64,000 nt of DNA from assembly GCA_027533455.1 (NCBI GenBank), contig JAPZUC010000001.1, forward strand, positions 62,001 through 126,000, in the 5' to 3' direction. This document shows positions 16,953-27,311 of the stretch, piece after piece. Source of the stretch: Porphyrobacter sp. (GTDB taxonomy: Bacteria > Pseudomonadota > Alphaproteobacteria > Sphingomonadales > Sphingomonadaceae). Position 1 is the stretch's first letter, and each line of letters opens with the position of its first letter. Both the position numbers and the translations under genes were made by a program. Under the pieces are notes generated by a model. That model made no database searches and had not been told where the DNA came from. It saw nothing but the letters and a program-made list of their open reading frames with translations.

Positions 16953-17465
16953 ATGCAATTCAAATCTCTGGTTCTCGCCGCAGTGGCGGGCGCCTCGCTT
17001 GGTGGCTGTGCTACCGTCATGAACGGTACCAACATCGATTACATGACCCAGACCGACCCCACCGGCGCGGACATCGTGTTCCTCAACGGCCTCAAGTGCA
17101 CCTCGCCCTGCACGATCGAACTGAAGCGCGGCGCGGACACCCGGATCGACATTACGAAGCCGGGCTACGAGCCGGTCTATGTCCTCGTCCAGTCGCGTCT
17201 TGCCGGATCGACCTTCGGCAACATCCTTGCAGGCGGGATCATCGGCGGCGTGGTCGACGGCGGCAATGGCGCGAGCAACACGCTCTACCCGCGCCCGCTC
17301 AAGGTGCGCCTCGCGCCGGTCGGCTCGGGCCAGAAGGCGATGCTGCTCGACAAGGACGGCAAGGACATCTCGTCGGTCGACGACCATAACGACAAGGTGC
17401 GCGCCGACGTTGCCAAGACGATCGGCTCCGAACTGGCAGGCATGGGCGCTGCCCCTAAGAACTGA
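16953..17465 (+). CDS. Small lipoprotein with PEGA-like domain
   Basis: A 170-residue putative lipoprotein. The start at ATG 16953 places a lipobox (SLGGC, Cys near residue 19) at the end of a short signal sequence, which fixes the start better than the weak ribosome site. The CTSPCTIELKRG and RIDITKPGYEPVYV stretches resemble a PEGA beta-domain, commonly found on surface or periplasmic lipoproteins; a Gly-rich segment (FGNILAGGIIGGVVDGGNG) follows. The C-terminus is charged. Function is unknown. It is bracketed by two almost identical terminators, so it is probably transcribed alone. The 154 bases from 17466 to 17619 hold only the terminator. Confidence 0.75.
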   Translation: MQFKSLVLAAVAGASLGGCATVMNGTNIDYMTQTDPTGADIVFLNGLKCTSPCTIELKRGADTRIDITKPGYEPVYVLVQSRLAGSTFGNILAGGIIGGVVDGGNGASNTLYPRPLKVRLAPVGSGQKAMLLDKDGKDISSVDDHNDKVRADVAKTIGSELAGMGAAPKN

Positions 17466-17491
17466 GCCGGACAGGCAACGACAGACACGAA

Positions 17492-17521
17492 GGGCGGTGC
17501 CAGCGATGGCGCCGCCCTTTT
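17492..17521 (+). terminator. Rho-independent terminator after the lipoprotein gene
   Basis: GGGCGGTGCCA (17492-17502), loop GCGA, TGGCGCCGCCC (17507-17517) and four Ts. One stem base differs from the rplL terminator (T for C, giving a G-U pair). Confidence 0.9.
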
Positions 17522-17619
17522 CGCATCGGCGAAGCTGCCCAAGGCACGGTCGCGGGCTTTTCACCTTCCCTTGAGTCGCCCGCACGCCTATCCGGTCCGG
17601 CCCGCCCGACTGCGGGCCG

Positions 17620-19017
17620 ATGACCGATATGACACAGACAACCACTCTCGACACGCCCGGCTGGGGGCAAGAACTGCGCGCGACGCTGGCGCTGGCCGTG
17701 CCGCTTGCCGCGACGAACCTACTCCAGATGCTGATCCACGCGGTCGACGTGATCTTCATCGCGCGGCTCGGCGATACGCCGCTGGCCGCATCGAGCCTCG
17801 GCATCGCGATCTTCGGCCTCACCGTCTGGGCGATGACCGGCCTGATCGGCGCCTGCGCCCCGCTGATCGCGGCCGAGCGCGGGCGCAAGCTGCATTCGGT
17901 GCGCGATATTCGCCGCTCGGTGAGAATGGGCATTTGGGTGGCGGTGGCCTTCGGCTTCGTCGGCATGGGGGTTGCCTTCGCCGGAGAGCCGCTGCTTCTG
18001 CTGAGCGGGCAGGCCCCCTCCATCGCCGCGCTGGCGGGCGATTTCCTGTTCGTTATCGCCTTTGCCATGATCCCGATGATCGTCGCCGGCGTGTTCCGCA
18101 TCTTCGTCGCCGCGCTGGGTAAGCCGGGTTACGCGACCGCGATCACCCTGCTGGCGCTAGGCACCAACCTCTTCGGCAATTGGGCGCTGGTATTCGGCAA
18201 CCTCGGCCTGCCTGCGCTGGGTCTGACGGGATCGGCGCTGTCGAGCGTCATGACGTCGCTGGCGATGCTGGCGGCCTATGTTATCGTCATCACTCGCGAT
18301 CGCACCCTACGCCGCTATCGCATCTTCGGGCGCTGGTGGCGGCCGGAATGGAAGCGGCTCAGGGAGATCATGGTGATCGGCACGCCGATTTCGTTGACCG
18401 TGCTGGCAGAGGCCGGCCTGTTCAGCGGCGCGGCGCTGCTCATGGGCCGCTTCGGCGAGACCGAACTGGCCGCGCACACGCTGGCGCTGAACCTTGCTGC
18501 CCTTGCCTTCCAGATCCCGTTCGGCACCGCGCAGGCGGCGACTATCCGGGTCGGCTTTCACCACGGCGCCGGCGACCGCGTGGCGGCCGGACGCGCCGGC
18601 TGGGTGGCGGTCGCCATCGGGACTGGGTTCATGAGCATCACCGCGCTTGCCATGACGCTGATGCCGACGGCGCTGCTGCGCGTCTATATCGACCCTGATG
18701 CGGCAGCAAACGCCGCGCTGGTCGGCTTTGCGCTGCAATACCTCGTGTGGGCGGCGATCTTCCAGCTGGCTGACGGAGTGCAGGCAGTGGGCGCGGGGGC
18801 TTTGCGCGGGCTTCAGGACACCCAGGTGCCGATGTGGATCGCGATCTTCAGTTACTGGGTGCCGGGCTTCGGCTTGGCCATCGGCCTCGGCTTCTACACT
18901 CCGCTTGAAGGGACAGGCGTGTGGATCGGGCTCGCCACCGGACTGTTCTTCGCCGCCGCACTGCTGCTGTGGCGCTGGGCGCGGCGCGACCGGCTCGGGT
19001 TGACCAAATACGCCTGA
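17620..19017 (+). CDS. MATE family multidrug/toxin efflux transporter
   Basis: A 465-residue inner-membrane protein with about 12 hydrophobic segments in two repeated halves, as in NorM-type MATE exporters that expel cationic compounds using Na+ or H+. Family features include LAVPLAATNLLQMLIHAVDV early in TM1, the LGTNLFGNWALVFG segment in the first half, and LQDTQVPMWIAIFSYWVPG near TM10. The start is ATG 17620; ATG 17629 is also possible. It is convergent with the MscS gene, and both stop codons sit inside one palindrome at 19013-19030. Its substrate cannot be predicted. Confidence 0.92.
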   Translation: MTDMTQTTTLDTPGWGQELRATLALAVPLAATNLLQMLIHAVDVIFIARLGDTPLAASSLGIAIFGLTVWAMTGLIGACAPLIAAERGRKLHSVRDIRRSVRMGIWVAVAFGFVGMGVAFAGEPLLLLSGQAPSIAALAGDFLFVIAFAMIPMIVAGVFRIFVAALGKPGYATAITLLALGTNLFGNWALVFGNLGLPALGLTGSALSSVMTSLAMLAAYVIVITRDRTLRRYRIFGRWWRPEWKRLREIMVIGTPISLTVLAEAGLFSGAALLMGRFGETELAAHTLALNLAALAFQIPFGTAQAATIRVGFHHGAGDRVAAGRAGWVAVAIGTGFMSITALAMTLMPTALLRVYIDPDAAANAALVGFALQYLVWAAIFQLADGVQAVGAGALRGLQDTQVPMWIAIFSYWVPGFGLAIGLGFYTPLEGTGVWIGLATGLFFAAALLLWRWARRDRLGLTKYA

Positions 19018-19030
19018 AGCCCGCTTCAGG
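19013..19030. repeat. Palindrome holding both convergent stop codons
   Basis: CCTGAAGC (19013-19020) and GCTTCAGG (19023-19030) are perfect inverted arms separated by CC. The MATE stop TGA (19015-19017) lies in one arm and the MscS stop (19026-19028 on the minus strand) in the other. No strong T run follows on either side, so a terminator role is uncertain. Confidence 0.6.
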
Positions 19031-19886
19031 ATTTGGCGTGGAGCGGGCGCCCGTCGCGCTGGGGAGTGGGCATGGAAATGCCGGCCGCATCGAAGCGCTG
19101 TTTGGCCGCCTCGGTCAACGCCCATTGCAGACCCTGATAGTCTCCGGTCTGGCACCACACCCTGAGACCCAGCGTCACCACGCTGTCTGCCAGTGCAGAG
19201 ACGAACACTGCTGGCGCAGGCTCTGCCAGCACGCGTGCATCACCTGCGGCCAACGCCAAAAGCTCTGCTTTCGCTTCTGCGATGCTGTCTTCGTAGCCGA
19301 TGCCGATCAGCAGTTCGAACCGCCGCGTCGGCATCCGCGAGAAGTTTACGATCGGCTTGTTCCAGAGCTCGTTGTTCGGGACCATCACGTAAAGGCCGTC
19401 GTGCTGGAGCACTTCGGTCGTGAACAGCCCGATGCCCTGCACCACCCCGTTGACGGAGCCCGCAGCGATCGCCTCACCCACCCGGAAGGGGCGCTGGAGC
19501 AGGATCATGACGCCCGCCGCAACGTTCGACAACGTGCCCTGCAGCGCCAGCCCCACTGCCAGCGCAAGGCCGCCCAGCGCTGCGATGATCGATGTGGTCT
19601 GCACCCCGAACTGGGTCAGCACGGTGATGGCGACGACCACCCACAGCGCATATTTGATGATGTTGCTGAGGAACCTCGCGACCGTCGGATCGATGCGCGT
19701 ATTGCCGGTCAGCGCCCGGTCAGCCCATTTCGATAGCACACGGGCGAGGATCACACCGATCACCAGCACCGCAACCGCGCCGGTCAGATAGGCGAGGTTG
19801 ATCTTTAGCCACAGCCAAGCCTCACGGGCGACGTCGATATGGTCGTTGATGACGGCAAGCTTCGGGGGAGGCGTGGGGGTCTTCAT
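19026..19886 (-). CDS. Small-conductance mechanosensitive channel (MscS family)
   Basis: A 286-residue inner-membrane channel that opens under membrane tension to relieve osmotic pressure. Three transmembrane segments are seen, ending in the Gly/Ala-rich pore helix (GGLALAVGLALQGTLSNVAAG) and the following VMILLQRPFRVGEAI beta-domain entrance; the C-terminal part is the cytoplasmic cage. ATG 19886 (MKTPTPPPKLAVIND) matches the length of short MscS proteins; a longer reading from 20006 lacks a ribosome site and family similarity. It is divergent from groESL, whose CIRCE element lies 149 bases away. Confidence 0.93.
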   Translation of the reverse strand: MKTPTPPPKLAVINDHIDVAREAWLWLKINLAYLTGAVAVLVIGVILARVLSKWADRALTGNTRIDPTVARFLSNIIKYALWVVVAITVLTQFGVQTTSIIAALGGLALAVGLALQGTLSNVAAGVMILLQRPFRVGEAIAAGSVNGVVQGIGLFTTEVLQHDGLYVMVPNNELWNKPIVNFSRMPTRRFELLIGIGYEDSIAEAKAELLALAAGDARVLAEPAPAVFVSALADSVVTLGLRVWCQTGDYQGLQWALTEAAKQRFDAAGISMPTPQRDGRPLHAKS

Positions 19887-20034
19887 TCTGCGCTGGGGCT
19901 CCGTGCGGGTCGGCCACGGGATAACGGAGCCGACCGGCGCTGGCCACCCCAAGCTGGAAATCACGCGGCACACGCAAATTTTTTGCATGCGCAGGGGTTG
20001 ATTCATTCGTTGCCCACGACCAAATGCCGCTCCG

Positions 20035-20061
20035 TTGGCACTCTCGAGAGGAGAGTGCCAA
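20035..20061 (+). promoter_or_regulatory. CIRCE element (HrcA operator) of groESL
   Basis: An inverted repeat of TTGGCACTC (20035-20043), 9 bases, and GAGTGCCAA (20053-20061). It matches the CIRCE consensus TTAGCACTC-N9-GAGTGCTAA except for one symmetric change in each arm, so pairing is kept. HrcA is expected to bind here and repress groESL until heat shock. A weak -35/-10 pair (TTGATT at 19998, CAAATG at 20021) may be the promoter. Confidence 0.95.
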
Positions 20062-20094
20062 GATATTTCACCCCTTCAAGGAAAGGTCATAACC

Positions 20095-20382
20095 ATGGCA
20101 TTTCGTCCGCTGCACGACCGCGTTGTGGTCCGTCGCATCGAAGCCGACCAGAAGACCGCTGGCGGCATCATCATCCCCGATAGCGCCCAGGAAAAGCCCA
20201 GCGAAGGCGAAGTCATCGCCGTCGGCGAAGGCAACCGTGACGACGCCGGTGCGCGCATCGCGCTAGACGTCAAGGTCGGCGACCGCGTGCTGTTCGGCAA
20301 GTGGTCGGGCACCGAAGTCAAGATCAACGGCGAAGACCTGCTGATCATGAAGGAAAGCGACATCATGGGGATCATGGGCTGA
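20095..20382 (+). CDS. groS: Co-chaperonin GroES
   Basis: The 95-residue co-chaperonin that caps GroEL rings. The start ATG 20095 ([14 protein letters not shown]) is preceded by GGAAAGG. The mobile loop ([21 protein letters not shown]) and C-terminal [10 protein letters not shown] are typical. First gene of groESL, 56 bases before groEL, under the CIRCE element at 20035-20061. Confidence 0.99.
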   Translation: MAFRPLHDRVVVRRIEADQKTAGGIIIPDSAQEKPSEGEVIAVGEGNRDDAGARIALDVKVGDRVLFGKWSGTEVKINGEDLLIMKESDIMGIMG

Positions 20383-20390
20383 TCGCCTGA

Positions 20391-22070
<1,680 letters not shown>

Positions 22071-22090
22071 GCCGCTAGGGCGGGCGCGAG

Positions 22091-22169
22091 CCAGCGCAAG
22101 CTGGGTCCGCCGCGCCCAATGCCGGCCAGCGGGGCCAACGGCCCCGTCTGACGACTCCGGCTTTGCCGG
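22091..22169 (+). repeat. Three small perfect hairpins in the groEL 3' region
   Basis: CCAGC-GCAA-GCTGG at 22091-22104, GGGGCC-AAC-GGCCCC at 22131-22145 and CCGGC-TTT-GCCGG at 22157-22169 stand between the groEL stop codon and its terminator. They could protect the 3' end of the transcript; this is inference. Confidence 0.55.
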
Positions 22170-22193
22170 CGTCGGCCCAAGCACCAAAACAGG

Positions 22194-22224
22194 AAACCCC
22201 GGCGGAGCGATCCGCCGGGGTTTT
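22194..22224. terminator. Rho-independent terminator of groESL
   Basis: A perfect 13-bp stem, AAACCCCGGCGGA (22194-22206) and TCCGCCGGGGTTT (22211-22223), with a GCGA loop and TTTT. The A run on the left could let it work on the minus strand too. Confidence 0.93.
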
Positions 22225-22343
22225 CCTTTGCCCGCAGGACAGGCCGCGCCTGAGAGCGGTCAGCACGCGGCCCGCGTCTGATTCAGGTTACGCAGACCCC
22301 GCCGCCCGCCTGCCATCCTCCCGGGACAACCCAAGCGGAGGAT

Positions 22344-23003
22344 ATGATGCGACACGAAAACCCCGCCCGATGGCCCTATATTGCGCTGGCAGGGATCGGC
22401 CTTGCTGCCATCCCGCTGGCTGCGGTTGCAGCGAAGCGCAGCCGCCGCGCGGTCGATCACGACAGCGCGCCGGGCTACACCGCAAGGCGATCTTTCGGCG
22501 ACTACAAGGTCGTTGGCCGCACTGTCACCATCGCCCGCCCGCGCGCCGAACTGTTCGCCTTCTGGCGCGATTTCCAGAACCTGCCGCGCTTCATAACGAA
22601 CCTTGAACGGATCGAACCTTCAGGGGACGAGCCCGGCCACAACACGTGGCACATCCGCGCGCCTGCCGGAAAGGTCTATGCGGTCAACACCCGCATCGCC
22701 CGCGAGATCGATGGCGAGTTGATCGCATGGCGCTCGACCGACGAATCCGAAGTCGACACCGAAGGGCGGGTGACATTCGAGGAAGCGCCCGGGGATCGCG
22801 GCACGCGGGTAGGCCTTATCATCGCCTACAAGCCCAAGGGCGGGTCATTAGGCCAGACCATCGCCACCCTTGCCGGCCGCAGCCCCGAACTTCAGGCGCG
22901 GCACGACCTCAAGCGTTTCAAGATGCTGATGGAGGCAGGCGAGATCGCCACCCCCGCGCGCACCTGCGACGAACACCGGAAACAGAAAGAGGAGGCCCGC
23001 TGA
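22344..23003 (+). CDS. Membrane-anchored SRPBCC (polyketide cyclase-like) protein
   Basis: A 219-residue protein with an N-terminal hydrophobic segment (WPYIALAGIGLAAIPLAAVA) and then an SRPBCC/START-like fold from about residue 50 to 190, recognisable by VVGRTVTIARPRAELFAFWR, FQNLPRFITNLERIE and EITWRSTDESEVDTEGRV-like strands. Such domains bind hydrophobic ligands; the ligand here is unknown. The start is ATG 22344 (ATG 22347 is adjacent). The stop codon overlaps the next start as TGATG, so it is translationally coupled to the zinc alcohol dehydrogenase. This pair is a recurrent two-gene unit in sphingomonads, judged from memory, not checked. Confidence 0.82.
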   Translation: MMRHENPARWPYIALAGIGLAAIPLAAVAAKRSRRAVDHDSAPGYTARRSFGDYKVVGRTVTIARPRAELFAFWRDFQNLPRFITNLERIEPSGDEPGHNTWHIRAPAGKVYAVNTRIAREIDGELIAWRSTDESEVDTEGRVTFEEAPGDRGTRVGLIIAYKPKGGSLGQTIATLAGRSPELQARHDLKRFKMLMEAGEIATPARTCDEHRKQKEEAR

Positions 23004-24190
23004 TGCGCGCTCTGACATGGCAAGGCACCAAGAAAGTCAGCGTCGAGACGGTTGACGATCCCGAGATCGTGAACCCGCGCGATGCGATCATCAAAGTCAC
23101 CTCGACTGCGATCTGCGGCAGCGATCTGCACCTGTATGACGGGGTGATCCCGTCGATGAAGCCCAGCGATATCCTCGGCCACGAATTCATGGGCGAAGTG
23201 GTGGAGACCGGCAGCGACAGCACGCTACAGAAGGGCCAGCGCGTGGTGGTGCCGTTCACCATCAGCTGCGGCGGGTGCTTCCATTGCCGCATCACCCAAT
23301 TCAGTGCCTGCGAGAATTCGAACCCGGCCGAAAAGCAGGATATGTCCGAAACGCACTATGGCCACCCGATGGCGGGGATCTTCGGCTATTCGCACATGAC
23401 CGGCGGCTATTCCGGCGGGCAGGCGGAATATGTCCGCGTGCCGTTCTCGGATGTCGGCCCGATTGTGGTTCCGGACCATCTGGACGACGACCAGGTGTTG
23501 TTCCTTTCCGACATTCTGCCCACGGGATGGATGGCAGCCGAAAATGCCGAGATCCAGCCGGACGACACGGTGGCGGTGTGGGGCTGCGGCCCTGTCGGCC
23601 TGTTCGCAATCCAGTCGGCCATTGCGATGGGCGCGGCGCGGGTGATCGCGATCGACCACTATCCGCACCGGCTGGAGCTGGCGCGCAAGCTGGGGGCGGA
23701 GACAATCAACTTCCGCAATAGCGACGTGCGCGAGGCCTTGATGGAGATGAGCGGCGGGATCGGCGTGGACCCCGTGATCGACGCGGTCGGCATGGAATCG
23801 CACGGCTTTGCCGCCGACAACATGATCGACATCGCCAAGCAGACCATCGGCATCGGCGCCGACCGGACGAGCGCGCTCAAGCAGGCGATCCTTGCGGTGC
23901 GGTTTGGCGGACGGGTCTCTGTGCCGGGCGCCTATGGCGGGATGACCGACAAGTTCCCGCTGGGCGCGGTAATGGAGAAAGGCCTGCAACTGCGCACCGG
24001 CCAAACCCATGTGCAGCGTTACCTCAAGGACCTGCTCGGCAAGATCGAGGAGGGTGATATAGAGACCACCTTCCTCATCAGCCACCGCCTGCCACTGGAG
24101 GACGCCGCGACCGGCTACAAGAACTTCAAGGAGCAGCAGGACAGCTGGACCAAGGTGGTGCTGCAGCCGGGGATGGCGGCTGCGGCCTAG
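23003..24190 (+). CDS. Zinc-dependent alcohol/formaldehyde dehydrogenase family protein
   Basis: A 395-residue medium-chain dehydrogenase. Catalytic zinc ligands Cys38 (TAICGSDLHLY) and His60-Glu61 (GHEF) are present, as is the structural zinc lobe Cys89, Cys92, Cys95, Cys103 (CGGCFHCRITQFSAC). The NAD-binding GCGPVG lies in VAVWGCGPVGLFAIQ. The long insert before the Rossmann domain (ENSNPAEKQDMSETHYGH) is like glutathione-independent formaldehyde dehydrogenases, but the true substrate is unknown. It starts within the SRPBCC stop codon (1-base overlap) behind GGAGG. It ends head-on with the pyruvyltransferase-like gene, the two stop codons sharing CTAG at 24187-24190. Confidence 0.92.
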   Translation: MRALTWQGTKKVSVETVDDPEIVNPRDAIIKVTSTAICGSDLHLYDGVIPSMKPSDILGHEFMGEVVETGSDSTLQKGQRVVVPFTISCGGCFHCRITQFSACENSNPAEKQDMSETHYGHPMAGIFGYSHMTGGYSGGQAEYVRVPFSDVGPIVVPDHLDDDQVLFLSDILPTGWMAAENAEIQPDDTVAVWGCGPVGLFAIQSAIAMGAARVIAIDHYPHRLELARKLGAETINFRNSDVREALMEMSGGIGVDPVIDAVGMESHGFAADNMIDIAKQTIGIGADRTSALKQAILAVRFGGRVSVPGAYGGMTDKFPLGAVMEKGLQLRTGQTHVQRYLKDLLGKIEEGDIETTFLISHRLPLEDAATGYKNFKEQQDSWTKVVLQPGMAAAA

Positions 24191-25017
24191 GCGCTGCCCG
24201 CCTCCCACAGATCGTAGGGGAAGGCCGCCATCAGCGGCGCGGGATCGAAGGCGGTCGGCGGCAGGGGGCCGCGCGCGATCGACTCTTCGATGCTGCCGCT
24301 CGACCAGAAGAGGGTCCGGCCGGCGCCGCGGTGGTAGTCCTCGTATTTGAAGTCATGCTCCAAGGGGCCCAGCCGCACCTGTGTGCAAGGGACCCCGAAG
24401 GCGTCGGCAATGATCAGACCGTGAAGCGAGCTGGCGACGACGAATTCGCACGAAAGGATCGCGTCGATCACCGTGTCCCAGCGCGCGGTCGGGTCGATCA
24501 CCCTCGGGTCGTGCACCAGCGCAAGATCGTTGAGGTTGGGGACGATGCCGATCTTCCCGGGAGTTGCCGCCCGACGGAAGCGGGTCGGGAACAGCTGCGG
24601 GATCAGCAGCGCGGGATCGCCGAATATCGCTGGGCAAGCGATGCCGCGTGAAACTAGCCATTCGCGGGTAAGCGGCCCGCGCACGGCCCTGACATCGAGG
24701 CAGGAAAAGCCGTGCGCCTCATCGGCGATCTTGCCGTTGCGTCCGCTGCCCCACACCGTCTCGCCATCGCGGGCGAAGTGCAGCACGGACCCGATCGAGA
24801 AGAGCGAGGTCGGCAGCCCGACCGGCTCGTCGGCGAGCATCTCCCTGCGCGCCAGCATCCGCGCAACCACGGCTGAGGCGAGATAGTCGCCGAAGTTCAG
24901 CTTGTTGCGCGGCGACCAGAAGAAGATGTCGACGCGCGGGTAGGCGAAAGCCGGGAAGCGCTCGTCGTCCTTGCGCTCCTCGGGCTGCGGTCTCGCGAAC
25001 AGAGCGCGCAGGTTCAT
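24187..25017 (-). CDS. Polysaccharide pyruvyl transferase family protein
   Basis: A 276-residue protein resembling the polysaccharide pyruvyl transferase family, which adds ketal pyruvate to sugars of exported polysaccharides. The characteristic C-terminal ASSLHGLIIADAFGVP is present, with an earlier NFGDYLASAVVARML and RAVRGPLTREWL. The ATG at 25017 overlaps the stop of the upstream glycosyltransferase (ATGA), so the two are translated together. Function on a surface polysaccharide is inferred from family and partner; the acceptor sugar is unknown. It converges on the alcohol dehydrogenase gene. Confidence 0.85.
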   Translation of the reverse strand: MNLRALFARPQPEERKDDERFPAFAYPRVDIFFWSPRNKLNFGDYLASAVVARMLARREMLADEPVGLPTSLFSIGSVLHFARDGETVWGSGRNGKIADEAHGFSCLDVRAVRGPLTREWLVSRGIACPAIFGDPALLIPQLFPTRFRRAATPGKIGIVPNLNDLALVHDPRVIDPTARWDTVIDAILSCEFVVASSLHGLIIADAFGVPCTQVRLGPLEHDFKYEDYHRGAGRTLFWSSGSIEESIARGPLPPTAFDPAPLMAAFPYDLWEAGSA

Positions 25018-26075
25018 CGGAGGGCCTGGCGTCCAGCCATGCTCGCCACTGCTTCTTCCCGGGCGAACAGCTTGCCGAGAAAGCCGCGCAAGTCCTGTGT
25101 CACGCGGTCCCATGACAGCGCGGCAAGGTCAGGCACACTCCCGGGGCGCATTGCCCTCACATGGTCCGCAAAATCGGTCAGCACCTGCGGCGTGATCAGC
25201 CCGTCATACAGCCACACCCAGTCGTGACCGACCAGCTCGGCCAGCGCGGGCATAGAACCGGTCGCCGGCACCAGCACCGGCCGCCCGCGCGACAGCGCAT
25301 GGATAGCGGACCCGCTGTTGAGGATCTTGCGATAGGGCAGCACAACGCCATGCGCGCGGTCGATCGCGGCGTCGATTTCGCCGGGCGAAAGGAGCGCGTT
25401 CGAAAGCTGGAAGCGCACAGCCGAATCCCGCCCGGCGGCGGTCTCAAGCTGTGCGGCATAGTCCGCGTCGTGCCGCTTGCCGACGATCGCCACCTCGATC
25501 CGTGCGGCCGCCACGCCTTGCGCGGCCACGGTCAGTTCGGAGAGGTTCTTGTAGGGCCGCACCAGCCCGATCGAGGCAAGTCGCACCCTCTCGCCGGGCG
25601 TGGGTGGCGCGAAGGCGGAGCCAGAACGCGGATAGGCCCCATGCACCGTGACCTGCTCGGCAATCCCCCGCGGCAGGCGATGCGCGGCGCGGACCAGATC
25701 GCGCGAGCGTTCCGAGAGGTAGATGACTCCATCGAGCGAGCGGAGAAAGGCGTGACGGAACAGCGCTCCCCTGCCCTGCGTATCATGCGGGAGCGCGTTG
25801 TGCGCGAGCCAGACGATCTTGAGCCCGGTTGCGATCTTGCAAAACCAGAGCCGCAGCAGCTGTTCGCCCGCGAACTTCCAGTCGCGCGCATTCATGAACG
25901 CGTCCGGCCAATGGAATATGACCGCGTCGCACTGCATAAGGCCTCTCAGCCCCCATTCGTACTCCACGGGCTGCAGGCCTGCGTCCCGCAACGCCTGCGC
26001 AAAGCGGCCGGTGAAGGCGTTGAATTCGCTCGCCATCGGCGCGACCGCGACGATCCTGGGGTCTGAAAAGGACAT
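25014..26075 (-). CDS. Glycosyltransferase (GT-B fold, family 1/4-like)
   Basis: A 353-residue putative glycosyltransferase. The N-terminal half has VIFHWPDAFMNARDW and KIVWLAHNALPHD, the C-terminal half RVRLASIGLVRPYKNLSEL, AVRFQLSNALLSPGEID and GVVLPYRKILNSGSAI, the usual nucleotide-sugar domain pattern (GLVRPYKN, then a short E-x7-E region replaced here by LNSGSAIHALSRGRPVL). The ATG at 26075 is favoured over upstream starts because the sequence before it is not conserved in character. It is coupled by ATGA overlap to the pyruvyl transferase-like gene. Donor and acceptor cannot be stated. Confidence 0.85.
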   Translation of the reverse strand: MSFSDPRIVAVAPMASEFNAFTGRFAQALRDAGLQPVEYEWGLRGLMQCDAVIFHWPDAFMNARDWKFAGEQLLRLWFCKIATGLKIVWLAHNALPHDTQGRGALFRHAFLRSLDGVIYLSERSRDLVRAAHRLPRGIAEQVTVHGAYPRSGSAFAPPTPGERVRLASIGLVRPYKNLSELTVAAQGVAAARIEVAIVGKRHDADYAAQLETAAGRDSAVRFQLSNALLSPGEIDAAIDRAHGVVLPYRKILNSGSAIHALSRGRPVLVPATGSMPALAELVGHDWVWLYDGLITPQVLTDFADHVRAMRPGSVPDLAALSWDRVTQDLRGFLGKLFAREEAVASMAGRQALR

Positions 26076-26230
26076 GACTTTCCTTGCGGCGAAAGCTCCC
26101 GCTGACTGCAGCGAGATAACTTTTGACGCAGAGGACTTATGCGTCCCTGGCGGCACGAAAACTAACCTATAGAATTAACACCTGAACCTTGGCGCGCGCC
26201 TGACACGCTGCGCCGTCCACGCCGCTCGCC

Positions 26231-27247
26231 TTACCCGATCAGGTGCTCGCCCCGGATCCATCTTACGGTCCCGGACGACGCGCGCATCACCACGCTCTCG
26301 GTGGTCAGGATCGTCTCGCCGGTCGGCTTGCGGCGACGCTTGACGCCGCGCAGCAGCGAGCCGTCGGTCACGCCGGTGGCAGCGAAGATGCAGTCGCCCT
26401 TGGCGAGGTCTTCAAGCTTGTAGATGCGGTTGAGGTCCTCGATCCCCCATTTGCGGGCCCGGGCCTTTTCGTCTTCGTTGCGGAACACCAGACGGCCGTT
26501 GAACTGCCCACCGACGCAGCGCAGAGCCGCTGCCGCGAGCACGCCCTCGGGTGCGCCGCCCTGGCCCATATACATGTCGATGGTGGTTTCCTCGTCGGTC
26601 ACCGCGATCACGCCGGCCACGTCGCCATCACCGATCAGCACCACGCCGCAGCCGATGCTGCGCAGCTCGGCGATTAGTTCGGCATGGCGCGGGCGGTCGA
26701 GCACGCAGACATTGATGTCAGAGGGCTTCACGCCCTTGGCATGGGCGACCGCACAGACATTCTCGGTCGGCGACTTGGCAAGATCGATGATGCCTTCGGG
26801 ATAGCCGGGGCCGACAGCAATCTTGTCCATATAGGTGTCGGGCGCGTTGAGCAGACACCCTTCTTCCGCCGCCGCCAGCACCGCGAGCGCGTTCGGCCCG
26901 GCCTTGGCGGTGATCGTGGTGCCTTCCAGCGGATCGAGCGCGATGTCGATCTTGGGGCCTTTGCCCATGCCGACCTTCTCGCCGATGAACAGCATCGGCG
27001 CCTCGTCACGCTCGCCCTCGCCGATCACCACGGTGCCGTCCATGTAGAGATTGTCGAAGGCGCGGCGCATGGCTTCCACCGCCGCTGCATCCGCCGCTTT
27101 TTCGTCGCCGCGCCCGATCAGCTGTGCCGCGGCAATCGCCGCCGCTTCGGTGACGCGCACCATCTCCAGCACAAGCACGCGCTGGATGGCATTATCCGCC
27201 GCGGCTTGTGCGGTTTCGGCAAGGTCGGTATTCGTGGCGGAGTTCAT
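26231..27247 (-). CDS. glpX: Fructose-1,6-bisphosphatase class II
   Basis: A 338-residue enzyme that converts fructose 1,6-bisphosphate to fructose 6-phosphate in gluconeogenesis. Family motifs: VVIGEGERDEAPML (metal site), DIALDPLEGTT, MYMGQGGAPEGVLAAAALRC and CIFAATGVTDGSLLRGVK. The ATG at 27247 is chosen; a TTG two codons upstream is possible. On the opposite side 64 bases separate it from a plus-strand secreted protein gene. In many alphaproteobacteria hom and glpX are neighbours on one strand; here both are on the minus strand but two unrelated genes lie between them. Confidence 0.98.
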   Translation of the reverse strand: MNSATNTDLAETAQAAADNAIQRVLVLEMVRVTEAAAIAAAQLIGRGDEKAADAAAVEAMRRAFDNLYMDGTVVIGEGERDEAPMLFIGEKVGMGKGPKIDIALDPLEGTTITAKAGPNALAVLAAAEEGCLLNAPDTYMDKIAVGPGYPEGIIDLAKSPTENVCAVAHAKGVKPSDINVCVLDRPRHAELIAELRSIGCGVVLIGDGDVAGVIAVTDEETTIDMYMGQGGAPEGVLAAAALRCVGGQFNGRLVFRNEDEKARARKWGIEDLNRIYKLEDLAKGDCIFAATGVTDGSLLRGVKRRRKPTGETILTTESVVMRASSGTVRWIRGEHLIG

Positions 27248-27272
27248 GTGCAATTCAGCCCTTCTTCGCTAT

Positions 27273-27286
27273 GGTTGCGACCAACC
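27273..27286. promoter_or_regulatory. Inverted repeat in the glpX divergent region
   Basis: GGTTG (27273-27277) and CAACC (27282-27286) with a 4-base centre sit in the middle of the 64-base region between two divergent genes. A possible operator; no regulator can be named. Confidence 0.3.
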
Positions 27287-27311
27287 AAGTATCACCCCGG
27301 CGCTTAAGCGG

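Noticed and set aside
16896-18101. 401-codon minus-strand frame over the lipoprotein and MATE genes
   Set aside because: It covers two clear plus-strand genes and a terminator, with no recognisable domain.
24640-24660. CGTGAAAC as a possible second parS
   Set aside because: Only the right half of the palindrome is present and it lies inside a coding gene; the left half does not match.
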